DNA of 64,000 bases from Lentimicrobium saccharophilum (GCF_001192835.1 NZ_DF968183.1:806001-870000), one strand, 5' to 3'. Shown: positions 27,153 to 36,788, counted from the stretch's first letter. Program-made: numbers and translations. Notes: a model not told the origin generated them from the sequence alone.

Positions 27153-27536
27153 TCAGTGCTTATGCCCTGAATGATCGTATTGCTGATCTTCAGGCTTCTT
27201 GCAGCAATCAGGCAAATCATTGTATGCTTTGGGATCCGCGGCAACGTCGTCCGCATCATATCCGGCTTTGGAGATGGCTTCCCTGATCTTTTCAGGCGTT
27301 GTCCGGGCGGCCTTGTAAACCACCGTTACCACATCCGTTTCCAGGTCCAGATTTGCCTTTACCACCCCTTTCTCAAAGGCGAGGGTTCGTTCGATGGTTT
27401 CTTTACACATACTGCACTGGGATGAAACCCTGATTTCTATCTGAGTGTTTTTCGGTTCCTGTGCAGCAACGTAACCTGAGATCAATGCTGCAAGCAGTAC
27501 CAGCATCACCTTGCTGAAATTTTTCTCTTTTTTCAT
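27153..27536 (-). CDS. Secreted heavy-metal-associated (HMA) domain protein
   Basis: A 127-residue exported protein with signal peptide (ending YVAAQ) and one HMA domain with a CSMC metal site (CxxC) in SSQCSMCKETIERTL. After the domain come a CC pair and a histidine-rich tail (HSGHKH), further possible metal ligands. Last gene of a three-gene operon read leftward: HYC_CC_PP protein, TonB receptor, then this protein, spaced 25 bases from the receptor. Probably captures or passes copper or another soft metal in the periplasm; the exact metal is inferred from the family. Confidence 0.82.
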   Translation of the reverse strand: MKKEKNFSKVMLVLLAALISGYVAAQEPKNTQIEIRVSSQCSMCKETIERTLAFEKGVVKANLDLETDVVTVVYKAARTTPEKIREAISKAGYDADDVAADPKAYNDLPDCCKKPEDQQYDHSGHKH

Positions 27537-27561
27537 AACGTAAATTTTTGCGGTTAATGAT

Positions 27562-29790
27562 TTATTGAATACTGTACCTGATGCCGGCGTAAAACATCCG
27601 CCCGAGTATGGGGCCCCAGATCATGCCTGCATCAAAACCACTTTCAAAAGGACTATCCGCCTGCAGAACAGGATGATGCTGCATGAAATTGGTCAGATTC
27701 TCCACCCCCAGGTAGGCATCCCACTTTTTGAACTTCCGGGTAATCTGGGTGTGAATGGTTATATAATCCGGAGAATATGTACCATATCCGGCATGCTCCA
27801 GGTGCGGTACACCCAGCGGCAAACGGGTACGTCCGTGATACTGGCCGGTAAAGTCAAACTTCCATTTTTCGAAGCGGGTTGCATAGGACATGGTAAAGAG
27901 TCCCTTATGGCGGCTGACCAACGGCCGTTCGTGCAGCTCTCCTGCAGTGGTAACCCTTACATCATTCAGCCTGTACGCCGCGGTTACGTCAAAGCCTTCG
28001 AACAGGGCAGCTTCGGCATTCACCTGAAAACTGTTGGAATAGGAATTGCCATCAAGATTGTAAAGTACAATCCGGTCGTACGACTGATCCAGGTCAATGA
28101 TTACCTGGTTGACAAAATCTGTCCGGTAAAAGTCGGCCGACAACACCAGGTCACGCTTCTCGCTGAGTGCAATGGTCTGCGTGAGGTTTAATCCGTAATT
28201 CCAGGCTTCTTCCATCCTGAAATCCTCCCTGAAAACGAGTTGCCGCGCACTTACAAGCATGCCGGTATTTTCAGCCAGCACGGACGCGCTGCGGTATCCT
28301 TTGCCCGCTGAGCCGCGGAGCACGGTTTTTTCAAACAAATTCACCTTGAAGTGAAAACGGGGCGTCACCAATGTGCCGTACCTGTTGTGATAATCCACGC
28401 GCAAACCGGCTATAATGCTTAGTTTTTCGTCCGGATTGTAAGTATACTGCGCAAAAATCCCCGGCACAGATTCGAACCGGTCGAAGGTTGAATCTGCAAA
28501 AGCCTCATCATAATCATCGTACATCAGGCTTACGCCGGCATTATAAATATGCGCTTCGTTGCCGATCTGCGACTGGAAAATGGCATTGCCATAAAAGCCC
28601 AGCTGGCGTGCATTGTATTCGTTTCGTCCGAATACAGACTCCTGCTCGTGATATAAACCACTGAATATCAAACCAAGGCTTGTATTCGGCAGGTTCCGGA
28701 ATATAAAACCGGTTTTATCATAGAGTTGTGCCCGGCGGGTAACAAGCTTCATCACATAATCTCCGTTCTGAACCGCTTCATCACTGCTGAGTTTTGTCAG
28801 TTGCCCTCCGTCCCGCTCATCGTAAAGAAAGTTAAAGCCGAACTTTGACTCGGTAACTCCATGCTTTTCGTAGCTCCAGCGGTTCGACACATTTACATGC
28901 CGGGATAAAGGCTGGTCCAGGAATCCGTCGTCATTCATATCAATCCGGCTCATCTGGGTGGATGCATGGGCCAGCACCATTGTGCTGAGGACATCTTCCT
29001 TCAGCACATGCGTTGCATGGGCATTGACTTCAGCCCGGCCCTCGTTGTTGGCATAAACATTCAGGAAAAATTTTTCTGAATCCCAGGGTTTTCTAAGTTC
29101 AGCATTGATCTGCCCGGTGGTTGATTCATAGCCGTTCACCACCGAAGAAGTGCCCTTCGAAATCTGGATAGACTCCATCCAGGTTCCCGGAATGTAGGTA
29201 AGCCCGAAAGCAGAGCCCAGGCCACGGGTGAAGGGGATATTCTCGACCATCAGCTGGCTGTAGATTCCGGCAAGGCCAAGCATTTGTATCTGCCTGGCAC
29301 CCGTAACGGCATCCGAAAAGCCTACATCCACGGTGGCATTATTCTCAAAGCTTTCGGATAGGTTGCAGCAGGCCAGTTTCTGCAGACCGGCAGTGGTAAT
29401 TACCTCAGTCTTAATTGGTTTGATGGAAGAGATGAAACTTCCGGCCATGCGCTCCCTGATCTCCACTTCGGCAAGTTCGGCGCCTTTCTTCAGGTTGATC
29501 TGTACCGAATTCCTGCCGGGCTCAACAAGCAAGGTATCGTTCAGGTATCCTACAAAACTCACTACAAGCTTTGCAGGTCCCGCAAATTTCCTTTCCAGGC
29601 TGAATCTTCCGTTTTCATCCGCAACAGTCCCTTCCTGCGTGCCTGACCAATAGACATTGGCATAGGGCAGCGGAACTGATTTTCCATCCGGTTCGGTGGA
29701 AGTAACCTTACCGTTAACGGGTTTCTGGCCGGAAGCCAGGCTTGCGTGAAATAGCAATGCAACCAGCACTGCCGAAATAAAAGTTTTCAT
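27562..29790 (-). CDS. TonB-dependent receptor of a metal-linked operon
   Basis: Outer-membrane receptor of 742 residues with signal peptide, a carboxypeptidase-like domain (about 23-115), plug (about 125-230) and barrel. The plug opens with KLACCNLSESFENN, a cysteine pair typical of the receptor group found with HMA proteins in Bacteroidota. Sits between a cysteine/histidine-rich HYC_CC_PP protein and an HMA protein on the same strand, so it probably imports a metal or metal complex. The barrel ends with an aromatic residue-rich strand (MFYAGIRYSIQ). Confidence 0.85.
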   Translation of the reverse strand: MKTFISAVLVALLFHASLASGQKPVNGKVTSTEPDGKSVPLPYANVYWSGTQEGTVADENGRFSLERKFAGPAKLVVSFVGYLNDTLLVEPGRNSVQINLKKGAELAEVEIRERMAGSFISSIKPIKTEVITTAGLQKLACCNLSESFENNATVDVGFSDAVTGARQIQMLGLAGIYSQLMVENIPFTRGLGSAFGLTYIPGTWMESIQISKGTSSVVNGYESTTGQINAELRKPWDSEKFFLNVYANNEGRAEVNAHATHVLKEDVLSTMVLAHASTQMSRIDMNDDGFLDQPLSRHVNVSNRWSYEKHGVTESKFGFNFLYDERDGGQLTKLSSDEAVQNGDYVMKLVTRRAQLYDKTGFIFRNLPNTSLGLIFSGLYHEQESVFGRNEYNARQLGFYGNAIFQSQIGNEAHIYNAGVSLMYDDYDEAFADSTFDRFESVPGIFAQYTYNPDEKLSIIAGLRVDYHNRYGTLVTPRFHFKVNLFEKTVLRGSAGKGYRSASVLAENTGMLVSARQLVFREDFRMEEAWNYGLNLTQTIALSEKRDLVLSADFYRTDFVNQVIIDLDQSYDRIVLYNLDGNSYSNSFQVNAEAALFEGFDVTAAYRLNDVRVTTAGELHERPLVSRHKGLFTMSYATRFEKWKFDFTGQYHGRTRLPLGVPHLEHAGYGTYSPDYITIHTQITRKFKKWDAYLGVENLTNFMQHHPVLQADSPFESGFDAGMIWGPILGRMFYAGIRYSIQ

Positions 29791-29880
29791 GGTATTCGTT
29801 TCTTCGTTTCCGAGTAGTTTTTATAGCAATATTCAGGTAGGAGCGCCGGAAAACAGGCTCCGGGCAGCAAGCAGCCACCG

Positions 29881-30342
29881 CTATAAACGAAGTGAAGAAA
29901 CTTTCAGCCAGGTATCATTGCCGGGCGGATCGGGAGCGTCCAGTGAAGTTAACGGCAATGAAACGGCAGTCAGGATTGATGATCCGGGAAGTCCGGATAG
30001 CTCAATTTCAGTTATATCTTTTTGAAATAAGGGCCCGGAGGCAGAAAGATAATTATCGATGATTTTCAGATAAATCCGGCCATCTTCACAGCAGGACTGC
30101 TTTGAAAAATGGGCCTTATGGGAGCAACTCCCGTCAGCAGCAGAAGCCAGCTCACATAAATCCGGGGCAGGAGCCATGTAAAGGCCCTGGTGTGAATGGC
30201 AGCAGGAGTTGGATCCGTCAATGCTGAGTTGAAGGGTACCCATGGCACGGCAATGGTGCATAAAAACAAGCATACCGGATGCCGGAAGCAGAAAGGCTGC
30301 CAGCATCAGCATTATAGCCATATTTTTCAGGTACCGGATCAT
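29881..30342 (-). CDS. HYC_CC_PP-type small exported protein
   Basis: A 153-residue protein with an N-terminal hydrophobic segment and three spaced motifs that name the family: an HHC near residue 29-31, CC pairs (SCCHSHQ, SCCEDGR) and a late PP (DAPDPPGND). The cysteine and histidine content suggests metal binding. It heads the operon that continues with a TonB receptor and an HMA protein, and a TATTTTTG box lies 19 bases upstream of its start. Function is unknown beyond this association. Confidence 0.75.
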   Translation of the reverse strand: MIRYLKNMAIMLMLAAFLLPASGMLVFMHHCRAMGTLQLSIDGSNSCCHSHQGLYMAPAPDLCELASAADGSCSHKAHFSKQSCCEDGRIYLKIIDNYLSASGPLFQKDITEIELSGLPGSSILTAVSLPLTSLDAPDPPGNDTWLKVSSLRL

Positions 30343-30361
30343 TGCATTTCTTTAACGGGTA

Positions 30362-30369
30362 CAAAAATA
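30362..30369 (-). promoter_or_regulatory. -7 box for the metal-linked operon
   Basis: Minus-strand TATTTTTG, 19 bases upstream of the HYC_CC_PP start codon. Confidence 0.5.
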
Positions 30370-30480
30370 ATCATTGCAATCCCGCTTATAAAAAGTTTAT
30401 GAAAAATTTAACATTTGCCCCTGGCCACAAGGATTTATCCTAATCCGCTAATATCAATGAAAACGGCATGGAGCATCCAA

Positions 30481-30510
30481 AAAAAAAGGCCGGATAAACC
30501 AGCCATTTTT
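30481..30510 (-). terminator. Terminator after tRNA-His
   Basis: On the minus strand GGCTGG pairs with CCGGCC across a TTTAT loop, followed by a run of T. It begins about three bases past the tRNA 3' end. Confidence 0.65.
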
Positions 30511-30512
30511 TG

Positions 30513-30587
30513 GGTGAATGATGGGATTCGAACCCACGACCCTCAGAACCACAATCTGATGCTCTAACCGACTGAGCTACACTCACC
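30513..30587 (-). tRNA. tRNA-His (GTG anticodon)
   Basis: Full cloverleaf on the minus strand: D arm GCTCAGTCGGTTAGAGC, anticodon stem TCAGA/TCTGA with loop TTGTGGT (anticodon GTG), and T arm with GGTTCGAATCC. The extra 5' G (position -1) opposite C73 is the identity mark of tRNA-His. The 3' CCA is not encoded. Confidence 0.97.
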
Positions 30588-30604
30588 GTTTTACAAAAGT
30601 GGGG

Positions 30605-30612
30605 CAAAAGTA
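30605..30612 (-). promoter_or_regulatory. -7 box for tRNA-His
   Basis: Minus-strand TACTTTTG, 17 bases upstream of the tRNA 5' end. Confidence 0.5.
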
Positions 30613-30685
30613 ATACTTTTTCCTTATTTGTGATACATTTTGGAAAGATTTTTTTGACATCCCCCCGTGTACAGCCATTTCTTGT

Positions 30686-30693
30686 TAAATTTG
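30686..30693 (+). promoter_or_regulatory. -7 box for the AIM24-like gene
   Basis: TAAATTTG, 34 bases before the start codon. No clear TTG at the expected -33 distance. Confidence 0.4.
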
Positions 30694-30727
30694 CCTGAGA
30701 CCATTATAACGACTAATATCAGGGAAT

Positions 30728-31498
30728 ATGACAGATATCATTGAATACAGGATTATTGGCGATGACATGCAACTTGTGGAAGTTGAACTTGATCCGATGG
30801 AGGGTGTCCGGGCCGAGGCTGGTGCCATGACTTATATGGACGATGGCATTGAGATGCAAACCGGCACAGGCGGGGGCCTTTTCAAAGGATTCAAGCGGAT
30901 GCTGACCGGCGACGGCTTCTTTATTACTACTTTCCTCAATAACAGCAACGCAAAAAGAAGAATTGCATTCGGGGCGCCCTACCCCGGTAAAATTATACCG
31001 GTCGATCTGGGCAGGCTTGGCGGCGAATTTCTTTGCCAGAAAGATGCATTTCTCTGTGCAGCCAGGGGAATAGATATCGACATCGCCTTCACAAAAAAAA
31101 TCGGCGCCGGCCTTTTCGGAGGCGAGGGCTTTATCCTGCAGCGTCTGTCAGGCGACGGCCTGGCGTTCATTCATGCAGGCGGCACCATTGTAAGCCGTGT
31201 ATTGCAGCCCGGAGAGGTATTGCATGCGGATACCGGTTGTCTGGTGGCTTTCCACCCTTCGGTCAACTACGATATCAGGTTTATCGGCGGCTTTAAAAAT
31301 GCGTTGTTCGGAGGCGAAGGGTTGTTCCTGGTTAAACTCACCGGCACCGGGCTGGTGTACCTCCAGAGCCTGCCCTTCTCGCGCCTGGCCGACCGTATTA
31401 TAACCGCATCGGGGACAAACCGCGGAGAAAGCAGGGGCGGGGGCGGAATCGGCGGCTCAATTATCGGCGGTATTCTTGGAGGCGACAAGTCATATTAA
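30728..31498 (+). CDS. AIM24 / TIGR00266 family protein
   Basis: A 256-residue soluble protein of the AIM24 beta-helix-like family. Recurring glycine-rich strands such as [65 protein letters not shown] and [18 protein letters not shown] follow the family pattern. The C terminus is a glycine-rich tail. Molecular function of bacterial members is not established. An ABC permease gene follows after 26 bases on the same strand. Confidence 0.85.
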   Translation: MTDIIEYRIIGDDMQLVEVELDPMEGVRAEAGAMTYMDDGIEMQTGTGGGLFKGFKRMLTGDGFFITTFLNNSNAKRRIAFGAPYPGKIIPVDLGRLGGEFLCQKDAFLCAARGIDIDIAFTKKIGAGLFGGEGFILQRLSGDGLAFIHAGGTIVSRVLQPGEVLHADTGCLVAFHPSVNYDIRFIGGFKNALFGGEGLFLVKLTGTGLVYLQSLPFSRLADRIITASGTNRGESRGGGGIGGSIIGGILGGDKSY

Positions 31499-31524
31499 GA
31501 GCGCTGCAGACTAAAATCATTGCT

Positions 31525-32757
31525 GTGAAACTTTTTCCCGGACGTCCGTCAAAACTGCCCGAAGGCTCGCTCTCGCGTAAAGCGCTACAGAACCTTTTGA
31601 AAAACAATACGGCAATGATTTCTGCAGGAATCATTGCAGCCGCAGTTTTGACCGCTTTGCTGGGATACCTCATTACCCCCGACAGCAGCCCATTTGCCAA
31701 TGAACAACACCTTGAAATTGCTGCACAAAAACCGGGATTTTCCGTTTCAATGCTGAAGGTCACCGCAAACGAACCTGAAAATCGTTGCCCGCTGACAGAA
31801 AGATGGCTTTATGGCTGTAAGAACGCTTACAGTTATATCCCGTTCAATGATTACTGCTTCGAAAACGGGAAAATCATCCTGTCCGCCTATGACAGATCCG
31901 GAGACTCCAATACAATTACTTACGAATATCTGATTCAGGATGTACTTTACGCCCTTCCTTCGCAAGACGGAAAGTTATCATTCCGGACCGGCTTGCCCGA
32001 TCTGCGCGGAAAAATAATCGGAGATGACAGCCTGACCTTACAAAATGAAATCATTCAGCATCATATCATAAGCAGGCATTACCTGTTAGGCACCGATCGT
32101 TTAGGCAGGGATATACTGAGCCAGTTGCTCATAGGAACAAGGGTCAGCTTGTCCGTCGGGCTTATCTCTGTGATAATCTCCCTGTTGCTGGGCATTCTGC
32201 TGGGCGCCCTGGCCGGCTTTTTCAGGGGATGGGTTGACGACTTGATAATATGGTTTATCAATGTCATCTGGTCAATTCCGACCATTCTGCTTGTAATCGC
32301 CATTACTTTTGTGCTGGGCAAAGGGTTCTGGCAGGTTTTTATTGCTGTCGGATTAACGATGTGGGTGGAAGTGGCACGGGTGGTCAGGGGGCAGATTCTC
32401 AGCCTGAGGGAAAAAGAGTTCGTGGAGGCAGCGCGCGCCCTCGGGTTCAAAAATGGCCGGATCATTGCCCGGCATATTCTGCCCAATGCTATGGGCCCGG
32501 TAATTGTTATCTCGGCGGCCAATTTCGCTTCGGCTATTCTGATTGAAGCCGGACTCAGCTTCCTGGGCATAGGCGTTCAGCCGCCCATGCCCTCATGGGG
32601 AACCATGATCAGGGAAAACTATTCCTACATCATCCTGGATAACCCATGGCTTGCCATTCTTCCGGGAATGTGCATCATGATACTGGTGCTGGCCTTTATG
32701 CTGATCGGGAATGGATTACGCGACGCCCTGGATGTAAAAACAACGACAACGGTTTAA
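31525..32757 (+). CDS. Peptide-type ABC transporter permease (DppC/OppC family)
   Basis: Inner-membrane permease of 410 residues. One N-terminal membrane helix (about 27-49), a long extracytoplasmic segment (about 50-185), then the BPD_transp_1 core with five further helices. The segment HYLLGTDRLGRDILSQLL and the ATPase-contact loop EAARALGFKNGRIIARHILPN are typical of DppC/OppC. Start is GTG at 31525. The other parts of an importer (second permease, two ATPases, binding protein) are not in the neighbourhood, so it must work with subunits encoded elsewhere. Its last four bases overlap the end of the convergent DUF5723-like gene. Confidence 0.85.
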   Translation: MKLFPGRPSKLPEGSLSRKALQNLLKNNTAMISAGIIAAAVLTALLGYLITPDSSPFANEQHLEIAAQKPGFSVSMLKVTANEPENRCPLTERWLYGCKNAYSYIPFNDYCFENGKIILSAYDRSGDSNTITYEYLIQDVLYALPSQDGKLSFRTGLPDLRGKIIGDDSLTLQNEIIQHHIISRHYLLGTDRLGRDILSQLLIGTRVSLSVGLISVIISLLLGILLGALAGFFRGWVDDLIIWFINVIWSIPTILLVIAITFVLGKGFWQVFIAVGLTMWVEVARVVRGQILSLREKEFVEAARALGFKNGRIIARHILPNAMGPVIVISAANFASAILIEAGLSFLGIGVQPPMPSWGTMIRENYSYIILDNPWLAILPGMCIMILVLAFMLIGNGLRDALDVKTTTTV

Positions 32758-34250
32758 TACTGCTGAAGGTATTCCAGGTTGCCGCATCCGTATTTTTTGT
32801 TGAAGTTCCTGCAATTGCCCCTTTCAAACTGCAGTTTGACCATAATATAGAGGTCAAGGCCCTTGAAGTCATTCATCCCGAAAAAACCACCCAGTTTGTC
32901 GGTGCCGATGATGAACCTGTAAAACCGGGCACTCAGGCCCAGGCGGGGATATCGGTAATTATAAAGGGTAAATGGGACAGCCAGCTCAAAAAAGCGGTTT
33001 TCATAACGGGGCGTCACAGAGAGCTGCGAGGGGCGCACCACCGCGGCATCCTGCAGAACCAAAGGATGAACCAGGGAGCTGTTGACATAAAAATCTTTGA
33101 TGACCTTGAAATCCGCCTGTAAACTGACAGCCGTGGGGAGCGAAACGGAAAAACTGCTTTCATCGATCAGCCGGGTGGAATCCCCGGAGAACTCATAACT
33201 TATTGTTCTGAATAACTCATCGAGTGAATTATAATCATTATCCCGCACATCGTACCAGTTCGCTGAAGCATCCTGCATCTCCATCCATTGCGTATTCTTG
33301 CGGAATGTGACCCTACCCAGATCAAGTAACGAAATACCCAGGCGGAACAGATATGGCTGGTATGGAATCTCGCAGGGAGCAGAGTAAACCTTGGTGGAGT
33401 GCCCCTGCATCTTTTTCTGATAGGTAATTCCCAGGTCAACACCAAAGCCGCTTCCCTGGATCAGATTTTCAGGAAGCAAGACGTCATTATTACGATAATC
33501 AACCGGAAGGGACATTCCCAAAGATCCATTGACGTTATTTACTATAATGGTATCGGAGTTGGGGATTACATAATCTATATTGTCAGCATAGCCGTATGCC
33601 CCTCCGGTCCCGAACAACCCTTTCAGCGTAATCCCGGCAGTCCAGTGTTCGCGGTTGCGCCGGTAAATGATGGCTGAATAGGTGCCCGAAACCTCGGCAA
33701 AAGCCATGGCGGCGGCCCTGAAATCGTTTTGATTGATATAATTGATCCGCTGCTGCGGATAATAATCCAGCCCTTCAACGGCAAACTTGGCCAGATCATA
33801 GGGAATCCGGTGTCCCGAAGCAAGCACCCTGTACCCGGTAGAAATACCAAATGCCTGACTGCCAAGTGCAAACATGGCAGAAGGCCCTATAATCCTCACC
33901 TGGGAGAATGCATTTTTATGATCTGTATTATACAAATCGTAAAAGTTCCTTGAATCGCCTGAAACCTCCTCTATATGTTCCGGAAAAACGGGATCCGGTT
34001 CCAGAAAACGGCTAAACCGGTATTCATCCTTTGCCAGAAATATATAATTGTTGTCAACATTCAGATGAATGCCGACAAGGTTAATATCAAGATAAAGTTT
34101 GGAATTGAGAATGGAAGTGGGATTGATCAGACTACCTGTGATGCCGGAATAATTACTGTGTACGAACCCATTCATCTCCTGGGCGCGAACATATCCGGAG
34201 AAAGCCAGTATTACAGGCAGAAGATATAGCGAAATCCTGAGTCTGAGCAC
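32754..34250 (-). CDS. DUF5723-like outer-membrane protein
   Basis: A 498-residue exported protein with signal peptide (ending SGYVRAQ). The mature part opens with MNGFVHSNYSGITGSLINPTS and is rich in alternating aromatic and glycine strands (for example GFGVDLGITYQKKM), which suggests a beta-barrel. This fits the DUF5723 group common in Bacteroidota, of unknown function. A minus-strand TAACTTTG box (34311-34318) lies upstream. It ends convergent to the ABC permease with a four-base overlap. Confidence 0.7.
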   Translation of the reverse strand: MLRLRISLYLLPVILAFSGYVRAQEMNGFVHSNYSGITGSLINPTSILNSKLYLDINLVGIHLNVDNNYIFLAKDEYRFSRFLEPDPVFPEHIEEVSGDSRNFYDLYNTDHKNAFSQVRIIGPSAMFALGSQAFGISTGYRVLASGHRIPYDLAKFAVEGLDYYPQQRINYINQNDFRAAAMAFAEVSGTYSAIIYRRNREHWTAGITLKGLFGTGGAYGYADNIDYVIPNSDTIIVNNVNGSLGMSLPVDYRNNDVLLPENLIQGSGFGVDLGITYQKKMQGHSTKVYSAPCEIPYQPYLFRLGISLLDLGRVTFRKNTQWMEMQDASANWYDVRDNDYNSLDELFRTISYEFSGDSTRLIDESSFSVSLPTAVSLQADFKVIKDFYVNSSLVHPLVLQDAAVVRPSQLSVTPRYENRFFELAVPFTLYNYRYPRLGLSARFYRFIIGTDKLGGFFGMNDFKGLDLYIMVKLQFERGNCRNFNKKYGCGNLEYLQQY

Positions 34251-34310
34251 GTAATGAGGTTATTGTAACAGCACATAATCCCTGAAAGTGCCGGTTAGTA
34301 AAAAGAATGC

Positions 34311-34318
34311 CAAAGTTA
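34311..34318 (-). promoter_or_regulatory. -7 box for the DUF5723-like gene
   Basis: Minus-strand TAACTTTG, about 60 bases upstream of the start codon. Confidence 0.45.
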
Positions 34319-34710
34319 TAACAATTGGCAAAACATCAAATCAAAATTCCCCGATTTTAACACTTCACGAATAAACGCTCAACCATAAGAATTATTATTT
34401 CAGCATGACAAATGCATACTTCCGGGTATAGCAGCACTTATTGCAGCCCCGGTATGTTAAAGGCATTTAACAGAAAGAAGCACCCTGGTCACCGCTTCAA
34501 CTTGCAGAAAGAAGAAGCAAATGCGTTGTTTTGCAGGCATTTCTCACGAAAGCATAATCGCTTTCTCAAGAGCAGCCGTTCTGTCCGATTTCAGCATAAC
34601 CCGGAAATATGCAATTCCTGACATGTCAGAAAATTTTACTAACATTGCAAGGAATTTGCAGCTGTCACTGGTTTATGGTGGGTGCAAGAGACAAAAACAA
34701 ATCGTATTAT
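34319..34710. other. Intergenic region before the membrane protein gene
   Basis: Small overlapping ORFs here have no protein features and are not accepted. A TAACATTG near 34638 is a weak promoter candidate for the following gene. Confidence 0.4.
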
Positions 34711-35526
34711 ATGATGAAGAATGTCATACTTTGGATCGCTGCCCTGATCCTTACACTTGGTTCTGCCTATTATCAGCGTACTACAGGACCAACTTACCCC
34801 ATCAGAGGAAAAGTTCAGCTCGGCTATGAAACAATAAAATATAAACTGATCCGCACTTACGGGGGTCCTGATAATGCAGAAATCAGCATTGATGAACCAA
34901 CCGGAAAAATAAAAGGGATCTTCACCTACAAGCGATTCAAAAGTTACGACGAATGGACGGAAGTGTCGATGGTAAATATGGGTGGGAAGCTGGTGGCATA
35001 TGTTCCGCACCAGCCACCTGCCGGTAAGGTAGAATACATGATAAAACTGACAGACGGCACCAATACCGTTGAGCTGACCGAAGAGCCGGTAATCATCCGG
35101 TTTAAAGGACATGTGCCGGCCTATGTACTGCTGCCGCATATTCTGCTGATGTTCCTTGCCATGCTGTTTTCGACCAGAACAGGGATTGAAGTAATCGCCA
35201 GGGGAAGCCGGACATTCACGTACACATTGTTCACCACCATTTTTTTACTTATCGGCGGGCTGTTTCTGGGTCCGGTTATGCAGAAATTTGCATTCGGCGC
35301 CTACTGGACCGGATGGCCGATGCAGGGTATTTTCAAGTTCGGGGACATGACTGACAATAAAACAGCGGTAGCATTTATTTTCTGGCTCCTGGCTTTGTAT
35401 ATGCTTTGGAAAAATCCGGAAAAAAGAGGCTGGGCCCTTGTTGCGGCTATTGTACTCTTCCTGGTTTATATGATTCCCCACAGCATGCTGGGATCAGAAA
35501 TTGACCATACAGCAATGCCGCAATAA
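34711..35526 (+). CDS. Membrane protein of unknown family, partner of a rhomboid gene
   Basis: A 271-residue protein when started at ATG 34711; the longer ORF from 34609 adds a polar stretch with two cysteines that does not look like part of the protein. It has one N-terminal membrane segment (VILWIAALILTLGSAYY), a periplasmic beta-rich domain of about 110 residues (TYPIRGKVQLGYETIKYKL onward), then four or five membrane helices (from about residue 140). I do not recognise the family. The rhomboid protease gene starts 10 bases after its stop codon, suggesting a shared transcript and possibly a functional link. Confidence 0.6.
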   Translation: MMKNVILWIAALILTLGSAYYQRTTGPTYPIRGKVQLGYETIKYKLIRTYGGPDNAEISIDEPTGKIKGIFTYKRFKSYDEWTEVSMVNMGGKLVAYVPHQPPAGKVEYMIKLTDGTNTVELTEEPVIIRFKGHVPAYVLLPHILLMFLAMLFSTRTGIEVIARGSRTFTYTLFTTIFLLIGGLFLGPVMQKFAFGAYWTGWPMQGIFKFGDMTDNKTAVAFIFWLLALYMLWKNPEKRGWALVAAIVLFLVYMIPHSMLGSEIDHTAMPQ

Positions 35527-35536
35527 GCCTGACTCC

Positions 35537-36157
35537 ATGATAACCATCATCATTATTGTAATCACGGCAGTGATTTCGCTGCTTGCATTCAATGATCCCC
35601 GCTTTTTCGGCAGGTTGCTCTTCAGCCCGTTTATGATCAATAACCACCGGCAGGGTTACCGCTTTATCACACACGGGTTTGTGCACGCCGACTGGGTGCA
35701 TCTGGCAGTAAATATGTTTGTATTGTTCTCCTTTGGCAAAGCCGTTGAGCATTATTACTCCGTGATTTTCGGCTTAAAAGCTTATTACTTCTTCATTCTT
35801 CTTTATGCCGGAGGTATTCTTTTCTCATCCGTACCCTCCTTTGCCAAACATAAAGACAACCAGTTTTACCAGGCAGTCGGGGCATCGGGAGCAGTTGCTG
35901 CAGTCGTGTTTGCCGCCATACTGATTAATCCGTTGTCACCCATCCGTTTCATCTTTATTCCGGTTGATATTCCGGCATTTATTTTCGGAGCGCTCTACTT
36001 AGGCTATTCCGCTTATATGGCCAAAAAGGGAAACGACAACATAGGGCACGATGCCCATTTCTGGGGGGCGCTGTTCGGACTTGTTTTTACAATACTGCTG
36101 AAACCGGGACTGATCGGGAGTTTTATCAGGCAAATAGCCGCTTTTGCGGGTGCTTAG
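35537..36157 (+). CDS. Rhomboid family intramembrane serine protease
   Basis: Six-helix membrane protease of 206 residues. The nucleophile motif GASGA and the downstream catalytic histidine in GHDAHFWGALFG are present, as is the HADWVHLAVNMFVLF helix with the conserved H..N oxyanion-hole pattern. It cleaves membrane-spanning substrates within or near the bilayer; the substrate is unknown. Start at ATG 35537 fits the first helix. It follows the membrane protein gene by 10 bases, and its 3' end overlaps the convergent yqgE by four bases. Confidence 0.9.
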   Translation: MITIIIIVITAVISLLAFNDPRFFGRLLFSPFMINNHRQGYRFITHGFVHADWVHLAVNMFVLFSFGKAVEHYYSVIFGLKAYYFFILLYAGGILFSSVPSFAKHKDNQFYQAVGASGAVAAVVFAAILINPLSPIRFIFIPVDIPAFIFGALYLGYSAYMAKKGNDNIGHDAHFWGALFGLVFTILLKPGLIGSFIRQIAAFAGA

Positions 36158-36717
36158 TTCATCAATGGATCAGGGGGGTAATTGACCCATAATTTATACT
36201 CCCGTCCAAGCTTCCTGAGGGTTTGATTCCACAGGTCAACAGGATTGGTTTTTATAATCTGGTTAAGGTCGGTCATCGAAACCACCCATGAGTTTTCCTC
36301 CAGCTCCTGATCGAGCTGATTGGCCATCCAACCGGCATAACCGACAAAGAAGCGGATATCTTCCCTGCTCAAGCGCTTCTCGCGTATCAGGGTCTTCACG
36401 GTTTCAATATTCCCGCCCCAATACAATCCTTCAAGGATTTTAACGCCATCATCAATGATGTCGGGACGTGTATGAATGAAGAACAGACTGTCGGTTTTAA
36501 CAGGACCACCCAGGTAAACCGGTGCATCGAATCCGGCAAAATCAACGGCTACATCACTTAATTTCACATCTACAGGCTTATTGATAATGATCCCGAATGA
36601 CCCTTCCTCACTGTGATCAGCAAGCAAAACCACAGACTTCCGGAAATAAAAGTCCTGCAGGAATGGCACGGAGATCAGTATCCGGCCGGCAAGAGGTTTT
36701 ATTTTGATTGGTTCCAT
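36154..36717 (-). CDS. YqgE/AlgH family protein
   Basis: A 187-residue soluble protein of the YqgE/AlgH (DUF179) family. Recognised by KPLAGRILISVPFLQDFYF, SFGIIINKP, YLGGPVKTDSLFFIHT, RFFVGYAGWMANQLDQEL and the late VDLWNQTLRKLG. Molecular role is not settled. A minus-strand TAAATTTG box (36789-36796) lies about 70 bases upstream. It is divergent from murL and convergent with the rhomboid gene. Confidence 0.92.
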   Translation of the reverse strand: MEPIKIKPLAGRILISVPFLQDFYFRKSVVLLADHSEEGSFGIIINKPVDVKLSDVAVDFAGFDAPVYLGGPVKTDSLFFIHTRPDIIDDGVKILEGLYWGGNIETVKTLIREKRLSREDIRFFVGYAGWMANQLDQELEENSWVVSMTDLNQIIKTNPVDLWNQTLRKLGREYKLWVNYPPDPLMN

Positions 36718-36788
36718 TGTTTCACTTTTTTACTGTTAGTCATTGCTCGTTGTCCGGGAATCAGGCTGTCAATTCGTCTGCTTTTCTT

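Noticed and set aside
34412-34829. Overlapping short plus-strand ORFs before the membrane protein gene
   Set aside because: No conserved features, they overlap each other and the beginning of a better supported gene.
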